Positions 49,944 through 59,340 of a stretch of 64,000 nt of DNA are shown piece after piece. The stretch spans positions 3,162,001-3,226,000 of the forward strand of contig NZ_VFMY01000001.1 in the NCBI RefSeq assembly GCF_006715305.1, read 5' to 3'. The stretch comes from Arthrobacter sp. SLBN-100 (GTDB lineage: Bacteria; Actinomycetota; Actinomycetes; Actinomycetales; Micrococcaceae). The translations under genes were made by a program, and so were the position numbers. Below the pieces are notes generated by a model, which saw only the letters and a program-made list of their open reading frames with translations, made no database searches and was not told the origin of the DNA. How positions within the stretch are numbered: the first letter of the stretch is position 1; every line of letters begins with the position of its first letter.

Positions 49944-50903
49944 TCAGCTTCCCATCGCTGCAGGCCTGGACTCACGTACCGAGGACGGCGTGAACCTGGC
50001 TCCCGTATCCGGGAAGGCCGGGACATCAATCCTCGCGTGGGTGTGGACCTCCTGGACCGTCCTGCGGGTGTGTTCGGCGATCTCCTCCATGGTGGCCACC
50101 CACATGCCGTCCATCCCCTTGACCCGCTCAATGAGCCGTTCCAACGCCACGGCTTTGGAGGGCCGGCCGGAGATGAAGGGGTGGTTGGTGAGGACGAAGC
50201 AGCTGCCCTGTGCGTGGTGTGCCTCTGCTTCGAGGGTCCACATCTCGAGGACCTTGGCCGGGCTTTCGATGACGCCGCTGCCGGTCACGCCGGGGTAGAA
50301 CGCGTACTGCTCCCAGTCGTCCAGCGTCCAATCGACCGGAATTTCCACGATGTCCCTGCTATCACCCGGGGCGACGCTGAAGCGGTAGGGGGCATCGCCG
50401 TCGAGCAGGCTCGAATCGTAGAGGAAGCCGCGGTCGGCCAGGAGCCCGGCGGAGTGCCAGTTCAGCTCCCACCAGGGCGCCCGGTAGCCAACCGGCTCCA
50501 CGCCGGCGGCTTTGGCGAGCGCCTCCAGCCCGCGGTCGATGTAGCGGGCCTCGGTTTCGGCGTCGATGCCCTGCATTGGCTCGTGAAGGTAACCGTGGTG
50601 TGCCACCTCGTGCCCGGCGTCCACAATGCGGCGGACGGTGTCCGGGTAGCACTCGGCTGTGAAGCCGGGAACGAAGAACGTGGCGCGGATGTCCTGCCGC
50701 TGGAGGATCTGCAGCAGCCGGGGAACGGCCACCTTGGGCCCGTAGGACTGGTGGGTCATCAGCGACATCCGGCGGGTGCTCTTGGGGTCGTGGGCGATGG
50801 TGCAGGATTCGGCGTCGACGTCGAACGTAAAGGATGCTGCCGCGCGCTTGCCCTCGGGCCAGGTGATCGGGTGGGCGGAGTCGGGGAATGCTTCAAGGGT
50901 CAT
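49944..50903 (-). CDS. polysaccharide-deacetylase-fold hydrolase (PuuE/HpPgdA-like)
   Basis: 319 aa, no signal peptide, so cytoplasmic. NodB-type motifs: TFDVDAES (metal-binding Asp) and AHHGYLHEP (His pair), then GYRAPWWELNW. Cytoplasmic relatives with FDVDAES act on cyclic amides (allantoin, imides) or on peptidoglycan. It is 40 bases downstream of an NCS1 nucleobase/hydantoin/allantoin permease gene, and a PucR gene diverges upstream. Hydrolysis of a ureide or cyclic imide is therefore favoured over polysaccharide deacetylation. Confidence 0.8.
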   Translation of the reverse strand: MTLEAFPDSAHPITWPEGKRAAASFTFDVDAESCTIAHDPKSTRRMSLMTHQSYGPKVAVPRLLQILQRQDIRATFFVPGFTAECYPDTVRRIVDAGHEVAHHGYLHEPMQGIDAETEARYIDRGLEALAKAAGVEPVGYRAPWWELNWHSAGLLADRGFLYDSSLLDGDAPYRFSVAPGDSRDIVEIPVDWTLDDWEQYAFYPGVTGSGVIESPAKVLEMWTLEAEAHHAQGSCFVLTNHPFISGRPSKAVALERLIERVKGMDGMWVATMEEIAEHTRRTVQEVHTHARIDVPAFPDTGARFTPSSVRESRPAAMGS

Positions 50904-50943
50904 GGTTGTCCTAGCGTTGCGGGAAGTTCGGGAGGTCTTCGGA

Positions 50944-52458
50944 TCAGAGTGCTGCCGTGCCGGGAGCGGAAGCTCCGGTCAGCTCAGTGCTAACGTGCCC
51001 GGCAGGGGCTAGGGCCTCGATGAATTTCCGGTGCATCTTCGGGCCCAGGATGGCGTAGCTGGCGGCGCTGGCGAGGCCGCCGGCGAGCCAGGACAGGTCC
51101 CAGCCGCCCAGGGCCACGGCGATGGGGCCCTGCATGGCGGGGACGAGCCCGTACATAAACAGCCAGGTGGCGAAGATGCCCACCAGGAGGGAGGTGACGC
51201 CCGCCCAGTTGACGCCCGGGAGCCGCCTAGTGCCGACGCCGTCGAACAGCCTTTCCGGATTGCCGGGCCAGCGCTTGTCGATCCAGAAGTAGTGCACCAG
51301 CATCACGCCGCCCCAGGCGGCCACCCAGGCGACGAGGCCGATGAGCCAGGCGTCGAGGACTGCCGCGAAGTCCTCCTGGAAGATGAAGAACACGACGGCG
51401 GCGAGCGAGAAGACGCCGACGAACAGGTTGAGCTTGCGGCGGCTGATGGTGATGTCCAGTGCCTGCGTGGCCACCGAGAAGGTGTAGATGTTCAGGATGT
51501 TGGTGGCGATGGGGCCGTGCAGCACCATCAGCAGTACGGGCAGGGCGAGGACGCCGAAGTTCTGGACGATGAGCTTGCCGGGATCGATTTCGCCGCTGTT
51601 GGTGGCCAGGCTTGCGCCGAGGACGCCGAGCCAGACGACCGGGATGAACTGGCCCAGGACGGAGGCCAGGTAGACCTTCTTTTTGGGGACTTCGGTGCTG
51701 ACGAAGCGGGAGTAGTCGGCGGCGTAGGTGAACCAGGTGATGCCCCAGCCGATGCCGATGGCGGTCATGACGGCGCTCATGGCGGCGATCCGCTCGGATC
51801 CTTCAAGGATGTTGCCCGCCGGGCCGGCGTAGCCCCAGTCGATCTTCATGCCGAACCACGCCACTGCGGACATCACGGCGAGGATGATGATGGTGGGCGG
51901 GACGGTCCACTTTTCGAAGGCTGCGATTGCCTTATAGCCGAACCAGGCAATAGCTACCTGGGCGGCCATGATGGTCGTGGCCACGCCGATCTTCCAGGCG
52001 TAGTTGTGGGCGGTGGGATCCACCCAGCCGAGTGTGCCGAAGAGCGCCATGACCAGATCCAGGATGATCCAGGTGTTGACGGCGCACCATCCGATCACCA
52101 GGAGCGCCTGGATGGCTGCCGGAAGGTAGTTGCCACGCCGGCCGAACGCCGCCCGGGCGAGCACCATGCCAGTGGCGCCGGTCTTCTGGCCGAGCAGGAC
52201 GAAACAGCCGAAGAGCAGCATGCCAATCAGGTTGCCCAGCACCAGGACCGTCACGGTGTCCGCGAAACCCAACCCCAGGTGGATTCCGAGGGCCCCCAGT
52301 ACCCAGTTGATCGGTGCCAGGTTGGCGCCGGCCCAGATCCAGAACTGACCTGAAACCTTGTGAGTGCGCTGGGACTCGGGAATGGGCTGGAGCCAGGCTT
52401 CCACGTCTTCCGCGTGGGCGGACTGATCGGCTCCCGGGCTTGTGGGTTGTTGTTGCAT
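50944..52458 (-). CDS. NCS1-family nucleobase/allantoin/hydantoin permease (cytosine-permease-like)
   Basis: 504 aa from ATG 52458; the frame extends upstream but AGAGG supports this start. About 12 hydrophobic segments. Family features include WIWAGANLAPINWVLGALG in segment 1, GFADTVTVLVLGNLIG and GITWFTYAADYSRFVS. NCS1 proteins import cytosine, uracil, allantoin, hydantoins or thiamine precursors with Na+ or H+. Divergent from PucR, the usual regulator of purine catabolism, and followed by a deacetylase-fold hydrolase gene. Confidence 0.88.
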   Translation of the reverse strand: MQQQPTSPGADQSAHAEDVEAWLQPIPESQRTHKVSGQFWIWAGANLAPINWVLGALGIHLGLGFADTVTVLVLGNLIGMLLFGCFVLLGQKTGATGMVLARAAFGRRGNYLPAAIQALLVIGWCAVNTWIILDLVMALFGTLGWVDPTAHNYAWKIGVATTIMAAQVAIAWFGYKAIAAFEKWTVPPTIIILAVMSAVAWFGMKIDWGYAGPAGNILEGSERIAAMSAVMTAIGIGWGITWFTYAADYSRFVSTEVPKKKVYLASVLGQFIPVVWLGVLGASLATNSGEIDPGKLIVQNFGVLALPVLLMVLHGPIATNILNIYTFSVATQALDITISRRKLNLFVGVFSLAAVVFFIFQEDFAAVLDAWLIGLVAWVAAWGGVMLVHYFWIDKRWPGNPERLFDGVGTRRLPGVNWAGVTSLLVGIFATWLFMYGLVPAMQGPIAVALGGWDLSWLAGGLASAASYAILGPKMHRKFIEALAPAGHVSTELTGASAPGTAAL

Positions 52459-52567
52459 CGAGGCCTCTTCGTTGAGGGGATGGGGATTCCTCAAGATTAT
52501 GTGTCCGGGACCACATGCACCATCTACAATGTGTCTTGAACTTTCCCTTTCTACACGACGGAGTGTC
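52459..52567. promoter_or_regulatory. divergent permease/PucR control region
   Basis: An imperfect palindrome, ATGTGTCCGGGACCACAT (52499-52516), with 5-base outer arms lies midway. TACAAT (52525-52530) could be the -10 for the PucR gene. A PucR binding site here is inference. Confidence 0.4.
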
Positions 52568-54118
52568 ATGCCAGTTCGCTTGGAAGATGTTCTTCGGCAT
52601 TCCACCGTTATTGCCGCCGACCCAGTGGTCCGCGCGGCCGCTGGTGTTGTTCCCCAGACGCAGCTTCGCTGGATCCACTCGAGCGAGGTCCTGGATATCG
52701 CGTCGCTGCTCGGTGGCGGTGAACTTCTGCTGACCGGCGGGCAGGCCCTTGCCTCCGCATCCGACGAGCGGCGGACGGACTACATCCGGGACCTGGCCGA
52801 GCGTGGGGTGGCGGCGCTCGCCGTCGAGACCGGAAGCGTGCTGCCGTCCATTCCATCCTCAATGATTTCGGCTGCCGAAGAGGCAGGCCTTCCGCTGATC
52901 GAGCTGCGCAAGGTGGTTCCCTTCGTGGGCGTCATGGAGGCCATTAACTCCCAGCTGGTCAGCGAGTCCGCGGCGCACTTGCAGCAGGCGGACCAGGCCA
53001 GCCATGCCATGGCTGTGGAGCTGGCCCACGGCGGAAGCCTTGACCGTATTCTTGCTGTCCTGGCTGTGGCCACGGGTACAGAGGTGGTGCTCACCTCCAC
53101 TGCCGGTGTGACGCTGGGCAGCGCCGAGCCGAACGGACCGAGGGATGACTCGGAGCCCGATCCCTCCGGTGAGGACGAGGGGGACTACTTAACACCCATC
53201 CACGTGGAAGTGCCGGTGCGGGGGATTCCGTCTGCCCGGCTGACGCTCCATGTCCGCGGGGAGGCTGACGTGAACCTGGCGAGGATTGCCGCCAACCGGT
53301 CCGTGGACATTCTTGCCCTTGCCTTGTTGCAGCGTATGCCTCCCGGTTTGAAGGAGATGGCCGGCGCTGCCCTGATCCGGGCCATTGACTCGGGCAAGCA
53401 GAACTGGCGCCTTCAGGAACTGGCTCCCGCCGCAGGGATTCCGGTTACCGCACAGATGGTGGCGGTGGTGGTGCGTTCCCCTGCCTCAAAGCAGCTCCGG
53501 AAGGATGTGCAGAATCTGCTCGACCCGGGCGGGCAGCACGGGGCCAGTTATGCGGACAACGCCGAGCTCCTGGCGCTGGGCGTCCTCCGCTCCGGCAACG
53601 TCCAGGACGAACGGCAGAAGATCGTGGACGGCCTGCAGTCGCTCGAAGTCCCCGAGGGAACGGTGAGCGCCCTCGGGCCTGTGGCCTCCGGCATATCATC
53701 CGCCCCTTGGTCCCTCGCGGAGGCGAGGCTCACGCTGGAGCTGGCTGCCGACGCCGGCCGTTCCAGATCAGCGGCAAGCGCGCCGGGGCAGGTGCTTGAT
53801 GCCCAGGCGTTCGCAGTGGAACGGCTGGCGGTCCAGGCGATGGATGAGGCCCGGCGCCGCGACTTCGTCAACCAGCAGCTGGCAGCGGTCCTTGAGCATG
53901 ACGCCCTGCGGCATTCCCAGCTGGTGGAGACGCTCCGGGTCTGGCTGGACTCCGGGTGCAACACCGCCCAGGCAGCGCGTGAGCTCCATTTGGAGCGCCA
54001 GTCCATGCATCAGCGGCTGCAGCGGATCTTCTCGCTCTGCGGGGGAGATCCCCGCGGCACCGGCAGATTGGCGGCCCTGCACCTGGCCACCCGACTCGCG
54101 GCGCTCCAGCCCAAATAG
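52568..54118 (+). CDS. PucR-family transcriptional regulator
   Basis: 516 aa from ATG 52568. N-terminal PucR domain (about residues 8-125: VPQTQLRWIHSSEVLDIASL, LLTGGQALA), a middle region, and a C-terminal PucR-type helix-turn-helix (about 450-510) with LRVWLDSGCNTAQAARELHL and RQSMHQRLQRIF. PucR-type regulators sense purine-degradation intermediates. It diverges from the NCS1 permease gene, its likely target. Confidence 0.87.
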   Translation: MPVRLEDVLRHSTVIAADPVVRAAAGVVPQTQLRWIHSSEVLDIASLLGGGELLLTGGQALASASDERRTDYIRDLAERGVAALAVETGSVLPSIPSSMISAAEEAGLPLIELRKVVPFVGVMEAINSQLVSESAAHLQQADQASHAMAVELAHGGSLDRILAVLAVATGTEVVLTSTAGVTLGSAEPNGPRDDSEPDPSGEDEGDYLTPIHVEVPVRGIPSARLTLHVRGEADVNLARIAANRSVDILALALLQRMPPGLKEMAGAALIRAIDSGKQNWRLQELAPAAGIPVTAQMVAVVVRSPASKQLRKDVQNLLDPGGQHGASYADNAELLALGVLRSGNVQDERQKIVDGLQSLEVPEGTVSALGPVASGISSAPWSLAEARLTLELAADAGRSRSAASAPGQVLDAQAFAVERLAVQAMDEARRRDFVNQQLAAVLEHDALRHSQLVETLRVWLDSGCNTAQAARELHLERQSMHQRLQRIFSLCGGDPRGTGRLAALHLATRLAALQPK

Positions 54119-54124
54119 CCGCAA

Positions 54125-54203
54125 CGCCCCATCACCTCCCGCACGAAATCCCGGGACGCGCCATCACCTCCCGCGGGGAAACCTGGGACGCCCCATCGCT
54201 TCC
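54125..54203 (-). repeat. 32-bp tandem repeats between convergent genes
   Basis: Units at 54125-54156 and 54157-54188 plus a partial from 54189. Read on the minus strand each begins GATGGGGCGTCCC or GATGGCGCGTCCC and ends GCGGGAGGT. Same 32-base period and same GATgGnGCGT core as the clusters at 26.3 and 60.5 kb. They fill the gap between the PucR stop and the Gfo/Idh stop. Confidence 0.8.
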
Positions 54204-55343
54204 TCAGGAAGCGGAGCGGGCTTGCACGCTTCCGCCGGCCAGGGCCTCCCGAACCGACGTCCAGGACTTGAGGACTTCCAGGACGGCGGGCTCGCGCTCT
54301 GTAAGAACCGCCTGCTGGTAGGAATCCTCCAGGAGTGCATCGAGTGATACCCGGGACCCGGTGGCCGCGCTGAGGATGGCGGCTTCGACCATGGCCAGAC
54401 TCATGATGTTCTGGTGGACCCTTCCCATCGGGATGCTTCCCGTGCGGACGGCCGCCACAAAGTCCCGCAGGGAGCCCGCGATTTCCTGGCCTGGGTCTTC
54501 GCTGGAGCCCCCGTCAGGGGCCAGGGAGGTTACGGGCTCGTTGTCGCCGTCCCACAGCACCGTTCCGCTCTCACCGCTGATCCGCCACGAAGCATTCCAT
54601 GAGGTTTCCTGGCCGGGGCTGCACCAACTGCCGGTGAACACGAAGCGTTCCCCGCCGCTCATCTCAAAGACGGCCGTGGCACCGGCATCACCGCGGTACC
54701 AGCTCCAGGACGGGTTGTACTCCTCGCAGAAGACAGAGACGGGATCGGCGCCGAGCAGGAACCGGGCCATGTCGAACTGGTGGATCGCCATGTCCAGCAG
54801 GAGCGGGTGGTCCATGGCGTCCCGGAAACCGCCAAACTGCGGTGCTTTGAAGAACTCGGCGGAGACAATGCCAACGGCACCCAAGGAGGCCGACAGCCGC
54901 TTCGCTTCAAACAGCTGCCGGTTGTAGCGGCGCGATTGGCTGACCATAAACAGCTGGCCATGGACTTCCGCCGCGGCCGCCAGCGACAGCCCCTGGGCCA
55001 CGGTGGACGCCACAGGCTTCTCGCCCAGGACGGGCAGCCCTGCAGCGAGGGCCTCGGTGGTGACCGGATGATGTGCGGCAGGGACGGTGACATTGATGAC
55101 CGCGCGCGCGCCGACGTCGGACGCCAGCCGAGCTGTACCGGCACCTACGGGAAGGTCCGGCCGCCCCAGCCAGGCAGCAGCCGCGTGGGCTGCCTCCAGG
55201 TCCAGGTCCACGATGCCGACGAGCTCAACCAGGGGTGACTCCTCAACCGTGCGGAGCCATGCGCGACCCATGCCCCCGGCGCCCACCACTACAACGCGAA
55301 GGGGACTGCCGTCGTCGGGAATTACTGCAAAAGGCGTACTCAC
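54204..55343 (-). CDS. Gfo/Idh/MocA-family oxidoreductase (third copy)
   Basis: 379 aa from GTG 55343, which overlaps the ThuA stop (GTGA); the longer open frame starts inside the ThuA gene. The Rossmann motif is [14 protein letters not shown]; the family CEKP motif appears as [30 protein letters not shown] carries the catalytic His region. Gene order ThuA then Gfo/Idh mirrors thuA-thuB of 3-keto-disaccharide metabolism, so oxidation of the imported sugar at C3 is likely. Last gene of the LacI-controlled operon. Confidence 0.86.
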   Translation of the reverse strand: MSTPFAVIPDDGSPLRVVVVGAGGMGRAWLRTVEESPLVELVGIVDLDLEAAHAAAAWLGRPDLPVGAGTARLASDVGARAVINVTVPAAHHPVTTEALAAGLPVLGEKPVASTVAQGLSLAAAAEVHGQLFMVSQSRRYNRQLFEAKRLSASLGAVGIVSAEFFKAPQFGGFRDAMDHPLLLDMAIHQFDMARFLLGADPVSVFCEEYNPSWSWYRGDAGATAVFEMSGGERFVFTGSWCSPGQETSWNASWRISGESGTVLWDGDNEPVTSLAPDGGSSEDPGQEIAGSLRDFVAAVRTGSIPMGRVHQNIMSLAMVEAAILSAATGSRVSLDALLEDSYQQAVLTEREPAVLEVLKSWTSVREALAGGSVQARSAS

Positions 55344-56113
55344 GCATTGGCTCCCTGGTAGCTCTTGCCGTTGAAGAAGTCGCCGGTCTCGTAGCGCAGC
55401 AACTCGGGAACTGCCCGTTCCGGGCGGTCGGTGACGGCCCATTCCACGGCGTTGGCGATGACCCGGCGGATGTCCTTGTGGTGGTACACGGGGTAGTCCT
55501 GGTCCCCGGGGCTGAAGAAGAAGATCTTGCCGTGACCGCGGCGGAAGGTGCAGCCGGAACGGAACACTTCGCCGCCGCTGAACGAGCTGATGAACACGAG
55601 TTCTTCGGGGGTGGGGATGTCGAAGAACTCGCCGTACATCTCCTGCTCAGGGATCTCGATGGGGTGCGGCACGCCCTTGGCGATGGGGTGTGTCGGGTCC
55701 ACGGTCCACACCAGTTCGCGGTCCCGCTCGGACCGCCAGCGGAGGGTGCAGGAAGTACCCATGAGCCTGGTGAAGATCTTGGACCAGTGGCCGGAGTGCA
55801 GCACGATCAGGCCCATGCCGGCGAGGACGTGGCGGTGGACGCGCTCAACGATCTCGTCGTCAACGTCCGCGTGGGACATGTGCCCCCACCACGTCAGGAC
55901 ATCAGTGCCGGCCAGCACTTCCTCCGTGAGGCCGTGTTCCGGTTCGTCCAGGGTTGCTGTCCGGACCTCGACGGCGGCGCCCAGGTTCTCCTCGATCCCC
56001 GCCTTCACGGCGCCGTGCATTCCCTCGGGGTACAGCCGTGCCACCAGTTCGTCCCGCTTCTCGTGCCGGTTTTCGCTCCAGACGGTGACGCGGATGGGGT
56101 TGCTTTCAGACAT
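55340..56113 (-). CDS. thuA: ThuA-like (trehalose utilisation) protein
   Basis: 257 aa, normal ThuA length. [15 protein letters not shown] at the N-terminus, [27 protein letters not shown] and [19 protein letters not shown] are typical of ThuA, more so than in the homologue at 9540. ThuA acts together with the ThuB dehydrogenase on disaccharides, probably handling the 3-keto-glycoside. It lies between the ABC permease and Gfo/Idh genes. Confidence 0.86.
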   Translation of the reverse strand: MSESNPIRVTVWSENRHEKRDELVARLYPEGMHGAVKAGIEENLGAAVEVRTATLDEPEHGLTEEVLAGTDVLTWWGHMSHADVDDEIVERVHRHVLAGMGLIVLHSGHWSKIFTRLMGTSCTLRWRSERDRELVWTVDPTHPIAKGVPHPIEIPEQEMYGEFFDIPTPEELVFISSFSGGEVFRSGCTFRRGHGKIFFFSPGDQDYPVYHHKDIRRVIANAVEWAVTDRPERAVPELLRYETGDFFNGKSYQGANA

Positions 56114-56143
56114 GGTTTTCTCCTTGTAGGTGTGGAAGACGGT

Positions 56144-56998
56144 CTATTTGACCGCGCCGCCGGTGGTGCCGGCAGCGATGTATTTCTGGGCGGCGACCAG
56201 CAGGACGATGGCCGGGATGGAGGCGAGTACCGCCGTCGCCATCACCGAACTCCAGTCGTTCACATAGGCGCCGATGTACTGGAAGATGCCCAGGGTCACC
56301 GGCCGGACGGCCTCGGTGGTGGTCAGGGTGAGGGCGAACAGGAAGTCGCTCCAGGCGAACAGGAAGGTGAAGAGGCCGGCGGTGATCAGGGAGTTCCGGC
56401 TCAGCGGAAGCACGATGGACCAGAACGCCCGGACATGCCCCGCGCCGTCCACCCGCGCCGCCTCGATCACCGAGGCCGGCATGCCGTTCATGAACGCCCG
56501 GATGATGAGGATGGCGAACGGGATTCCGTGCGCTGAATCCGCCAGGATCAGCCCTGGTACGGAGTTGAGCAGGCCCAGATCGTTGTACGCCGTGTACAGG
56601 GCGTTGGCCACCACGATGCCAGGGATCATCTGGCTGATGAGGATGGCGAAGAGCACCACGCCGGCGCCACGGACCTTGAAGTAGGCCAGTGCGTAGGCGG
56701 CAGGGGCGGCGATGGCGAGGCTCAACGCCACGCTGCCGAGCGAGATGATCAGGCTGGTGACGAGGTTGCCGCCCTGCTCGTTGATGGCCGTGGCGTAGCC
56801 GGTGAAATCCGGCTTCAGCGGCAGCCACGAGGTTTCCAGGGTGGTGCCGTTGGGCTGCAGGGAGGCGTTGACCATCCAGTAGACCGGGAACAGCATGACG
56901 GCCAGGAAGAAGATGGCCAGCGCCGTGTAGCCCCAGTTTTTGCGGTTGGGAACGGCGGCGGTGTTCCGGCGGACAGGTGCTTTCAGTTGGGTTGTCAT
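56144..56998 (-). CDS. sugar ABC transporter permease, MalG-type (CUT1)
   Basis: 284 aa from ATG 56998, where GAGGA gives good spacing; ATG 57013 overlaps the upstream permease. Six membrane segments; the EAA-like loop reads VIEAARVDGAGHVRAF. Starts 7 bases after the partner permease's stop. Confidence 0.88.
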   Translation of the reverse strand: MTTQLKAPVRRNTAAVPNRKNWGYTALAIFFLAVMLFPVYWMVNASLQPNGTTLETSWLPLKPDFTGYATAINEQGGNLVTSLIISLGSVALSLAIAAPAAYALAYFKVRGAGVVLFAILISQMIPGIVVANALYTAYNDLGLLNSVPGLILADSAHGIPFAILIIRAFMNGMPASVIEAARVDGAGHVRAFWSIVLPLSRNSLITAGLFTFLFAWSDFLFALTLTTTEAVRPVTLGIFQYIGAYVNDWSSVMATAVLASIPAIVLLVAAQKYIAAGTTGGAVK

Positions 56999-57005
56999 GG
57001 TTTCC

Positions 57006-58004
57006 TCACTCATCCACCGCGCGCCGGCTGGCCCGCAGGTAGAAGACTGCGAACACCAGGGAAATGATCACCAGTACGTTGCCCAGTGCCGCGCCTTCGC
57101 CGAACTTGAACTCGTGGAAGGAGAGGGCGTAGGACTGAGTGGCGATGGTTTGGGTTGAGTTTGCGGGGCCGCCGTTGGTGAGGCCCAGGATGATGTCCAG
57201 CACCTTGAGTGTGTAAACGACGCCGAGCACCAGGACCACGCTCACTACCGGCCGCAGCATGGGCCAGGTGATGTGCCGGAAGGCCCTCCACCCGGTGGCC
57301 CCGTCCAGGGACCCGGCCTCGTAGAGCTCGTCCGGAATTTCCTGCAGGCCGCCATAGAGGATGGTCAGGTTGAACGGGATCCCGATCCAGATATTCACCC
57401 CCACCACCGCAATCAGCGCCAACGAAGTGCTGGTCAGCCAGGGAATGCCGGTGTCGATAATGCCCAGGTCCCCGAGGAACCGGTTCAGTGCGCCGCTGTC
57501 CTTGTCCAGGATCCAGCGCCAGACGGCGCTCGAAACGATCAGCGGCAACAGCCACGGGAGCAGGAGCAGGGAACGCAGGATTCCGTTGAGCGGGAACTTG
57601 CGCTGGAAGAAGATGGCCAGCGCCAGCCCGATCACGAACTGGCCCAGGATGGACCCGAGCGTGAACAGCGCGGTGTTGAGCAGGGAGGTAGAGAATAACG
57701 ACGACGACAGTACAGTCACGTAGTTGGCCAGCCCCACCCACGGGGCTTCCCCTGTGAAGAACGTGGATGTGGTGTAGTCCTGGAAGCTCATGACGACGTT
57801 CTTGACCACGGGGTAGCCAAAAAACAGCGCCATGTAGACCACGGCGGGAACCAGGAACAGCCACTGGAAAAGGCGCTCCCGGCGTTGGCGGCTGCGCCGC
57901 CTGGGGACCTGGCTTGCAGTCCTGGAATCGCGGCTGTGTTTCCGGGCGCCCTTTGCCGTGGCCGGCCCGGCTGCCGTCTGCGATAAGTCGGTTGTTAATG
58001 ACAT
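57006..58004 (-). CDS. sugar ABC transporter permease, MalF-type (CUT1)
   Basis: 332 aa. A basic cytoplasmic tail of about 42 residues precedes six membrane segments. The EAA loop reads LYEAGSLDGATGWRAFRHI. Ten bases downstream of the binding-protein gene. No ATPase gene in the operon. Confidence 0.89.
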   Translation of the reverse strand: MSLTTDLSQTAAGPATAKGARKHSRDSRTASQVPRRRSRQRRERLFQWLFLVPAVVYMALFFGYPVVKNVVMSFQDYTTSTFFTGEAPWVGLANYVTVLSSSLFSTSLLNTALFTLGSILGQFVIGLALAIFFQRKFPLNGILRSLLLLPWLLPLIVSSAVWRWILDKDSGALNRFLGDLGIIDTGIPWLTSTSLALIAVVGVNIWIGIPFNLTILYGGLQEIPDELYEAGSLDGATGWRAFRHITWPMLRPVVSVVLVLGVVYTLKVLDIILGLTNGGPANSTQTIATQSYALSFHEFKFGEGAALGNVLVIISLVFAVFYLRASRRAVDE

Positions 58005-58014
58005 GGCAGGCTGC

Positions 58015-59247
58015 TTACTGGCCCTGGGCTTGCTTGAGGGCGTCGGCCGGTGAGGCGTTGCCCGTCAGTGCGGTCTGGATGGCCGTGTAGATCTTGGTGG
58101 CCTGGGCAGGCCATTGGTCCCCGAGCTGGCCCGTCCGTGCACGGGCGGTCTTGATCAGCTCCGTGAAGGTGGCGAGCTTGGGGTTTTCGCCGGCGAACTT
58201 GTCAGCCAGCGTGGTCTTGGAAGGAATGGTGTTGCGGACCTTGGCCATCGCCAGCTGCTGTTCGTCGCTGTTCAGGCAGGCAACCACTTCGGCGGCCTTG
58301 GCCTGCCGGGCCTTGTTGCCGGTCTGCGGGACAGTCCACACTTCGCCTCCGAGCGGGGCGACTGCTGTCTGGCCGGCTTCGCGCACCGGAATCTTCACGA
58401 CGCCGTATTGCAGGCTGGGCTGCTTGTCCAGCGCTGGGATCTGCCACGGGCCGTTGACCATCATGGCCGCTTTGCCCGCCAGGAACTGGTCCTTAACATC
58501 AGCCTGGGTCCAGTTGAGGGCCGAGGAGGAAACAGAACCGTCCTTGACCAGGTCTGTCCACAGCTGGAGCGCCTGTTCAGTTTCCCGTGTGTCGATCTTC
58601 TTTTCGTCCCCGCCGTTGGACCACATGACGGGCAGGAACTGCCAGGTGCCTTCATAGGTGGGGTTGGCGTTGAAGGCCAGTCCGTACTGGTCACCCGCGG
58701 TAAGCTTCGTGGCTGCCGCCTTCAACTCGTCCCATGTGGCCGGCGGCGTGACTCCGGCCTTGGCAAGGATGTCCTTGTTGTAGAACAGCGCGATGGTATT
58801 CACGGTGGGAGCCAGGCCATAGACCTTGTCCTTGTAGCTGCCTGCGCTGAGGACGCCCTCGGCGAAGTTGTCAGTGCTGATCTTGAAATCGGCCAGGGGA
58901 GCCAATGCACCGGTTGCGGCAATCTGCTGCAGGTCCGGGTTATCAAGCATGAGGACGTCCGGCAGTGTTTTGGAGGAGGACTGCTGGAGCACTTTTGAAA
59001 TAAGCGACTTGCCCGGCACGGTCTCCCGTTTGATGGTCACGCCGGCCTGGGTGCCGCAAGCTGCCAAGGCATCGCCGATGAACGATTTGTCCGGTTCGTT
59101 GTTGTAGTAGTCCATGACGGAGATTTCCTTGACGGCCTCCGAGGAAGAGGCTGTGGGGGAGGTCCCGCAACCGGAGACGATGAGTGGCACGCCGATCAAG
59201 GCGGTGACGGCCAGGGCGAGCGGACGGGTCCTTTGTAGTGACTTCAT
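58015..59247 (-). CDS. sugar ABC transporter substrate-binding lipoprotein (CUT1)
   Basis: 410 aa. Signal peptide (residues 1-27) ends in the lipobox VSGC. Family-1 solute-binding fold: ISVMDYYNNEPDKSF and the FYNKDILAKAGVTPPATWDEL segment. A second Cys pair (AACGTQ ... VVACLNS) may form a disulfide. Given the ThuA/Gfo-Idh genes, a disaccharide such as trehalose or sucrose is a plausible ligand. First gene of the operon; a LacI operator lies 30 bases upstream. Confidence 0.89.
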   Translation of the reverse strand: MKSLQRTRPLALAVTALIGVPLIVSGCGTSPTASSSEAVKEISVMDYYNNEPDKSFIGDALAACGTQAGVTIKRETVPGKSLISKVLQQSSSKTLPDVLMLDNPDLQQIAATGALAPLADFKISTDNFAEGVLSAGSYKDKVYGLAPTVNTIALFYNKDILAKAGVTPPATWDELKAAATKLTAGDQYGLAFNANPTYEGTWQFLPVMWSNGGDEKKIDTRETEQALQLWTDLVKDGSVSSSALNWTQADVKDQFLAGKAAMMVNGPWQIPALDKQPSLQYGVVKIPVREAGQTAVAPLGGEVWTVPQTGNKARQAKAAEVVACLNSDEQQLAMAKVRNTIPSKTTLADKFAGENPKLATFTELIKTARARTGQLGDQWPAQATKIYTAIQTALTGNASPADALKQAQGQ

Positions 59248-59276
59248 TGTCTGTTCCTTTTTCTGGGGACGGTTTG

Positions 59277-59290
59277 TCGATGCGTATCGA
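59277..59290. promoter_or_regulatory. LacI-type operator of the sugar ABC operon
   Basis: TCGATGCGTATCGA, a 14-base palindrome with one mismatched pair and a central CG as usual for LacI-family sites. It matches the perfect site before the LacI gene (60423-60436). Confidence 0.72.
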
Positions 59291-59340
59291 CGAAAAACAT
59301 TCGAAAGGGATGTTGTGCCGGGTGTTGATGGAAGAAAGGT

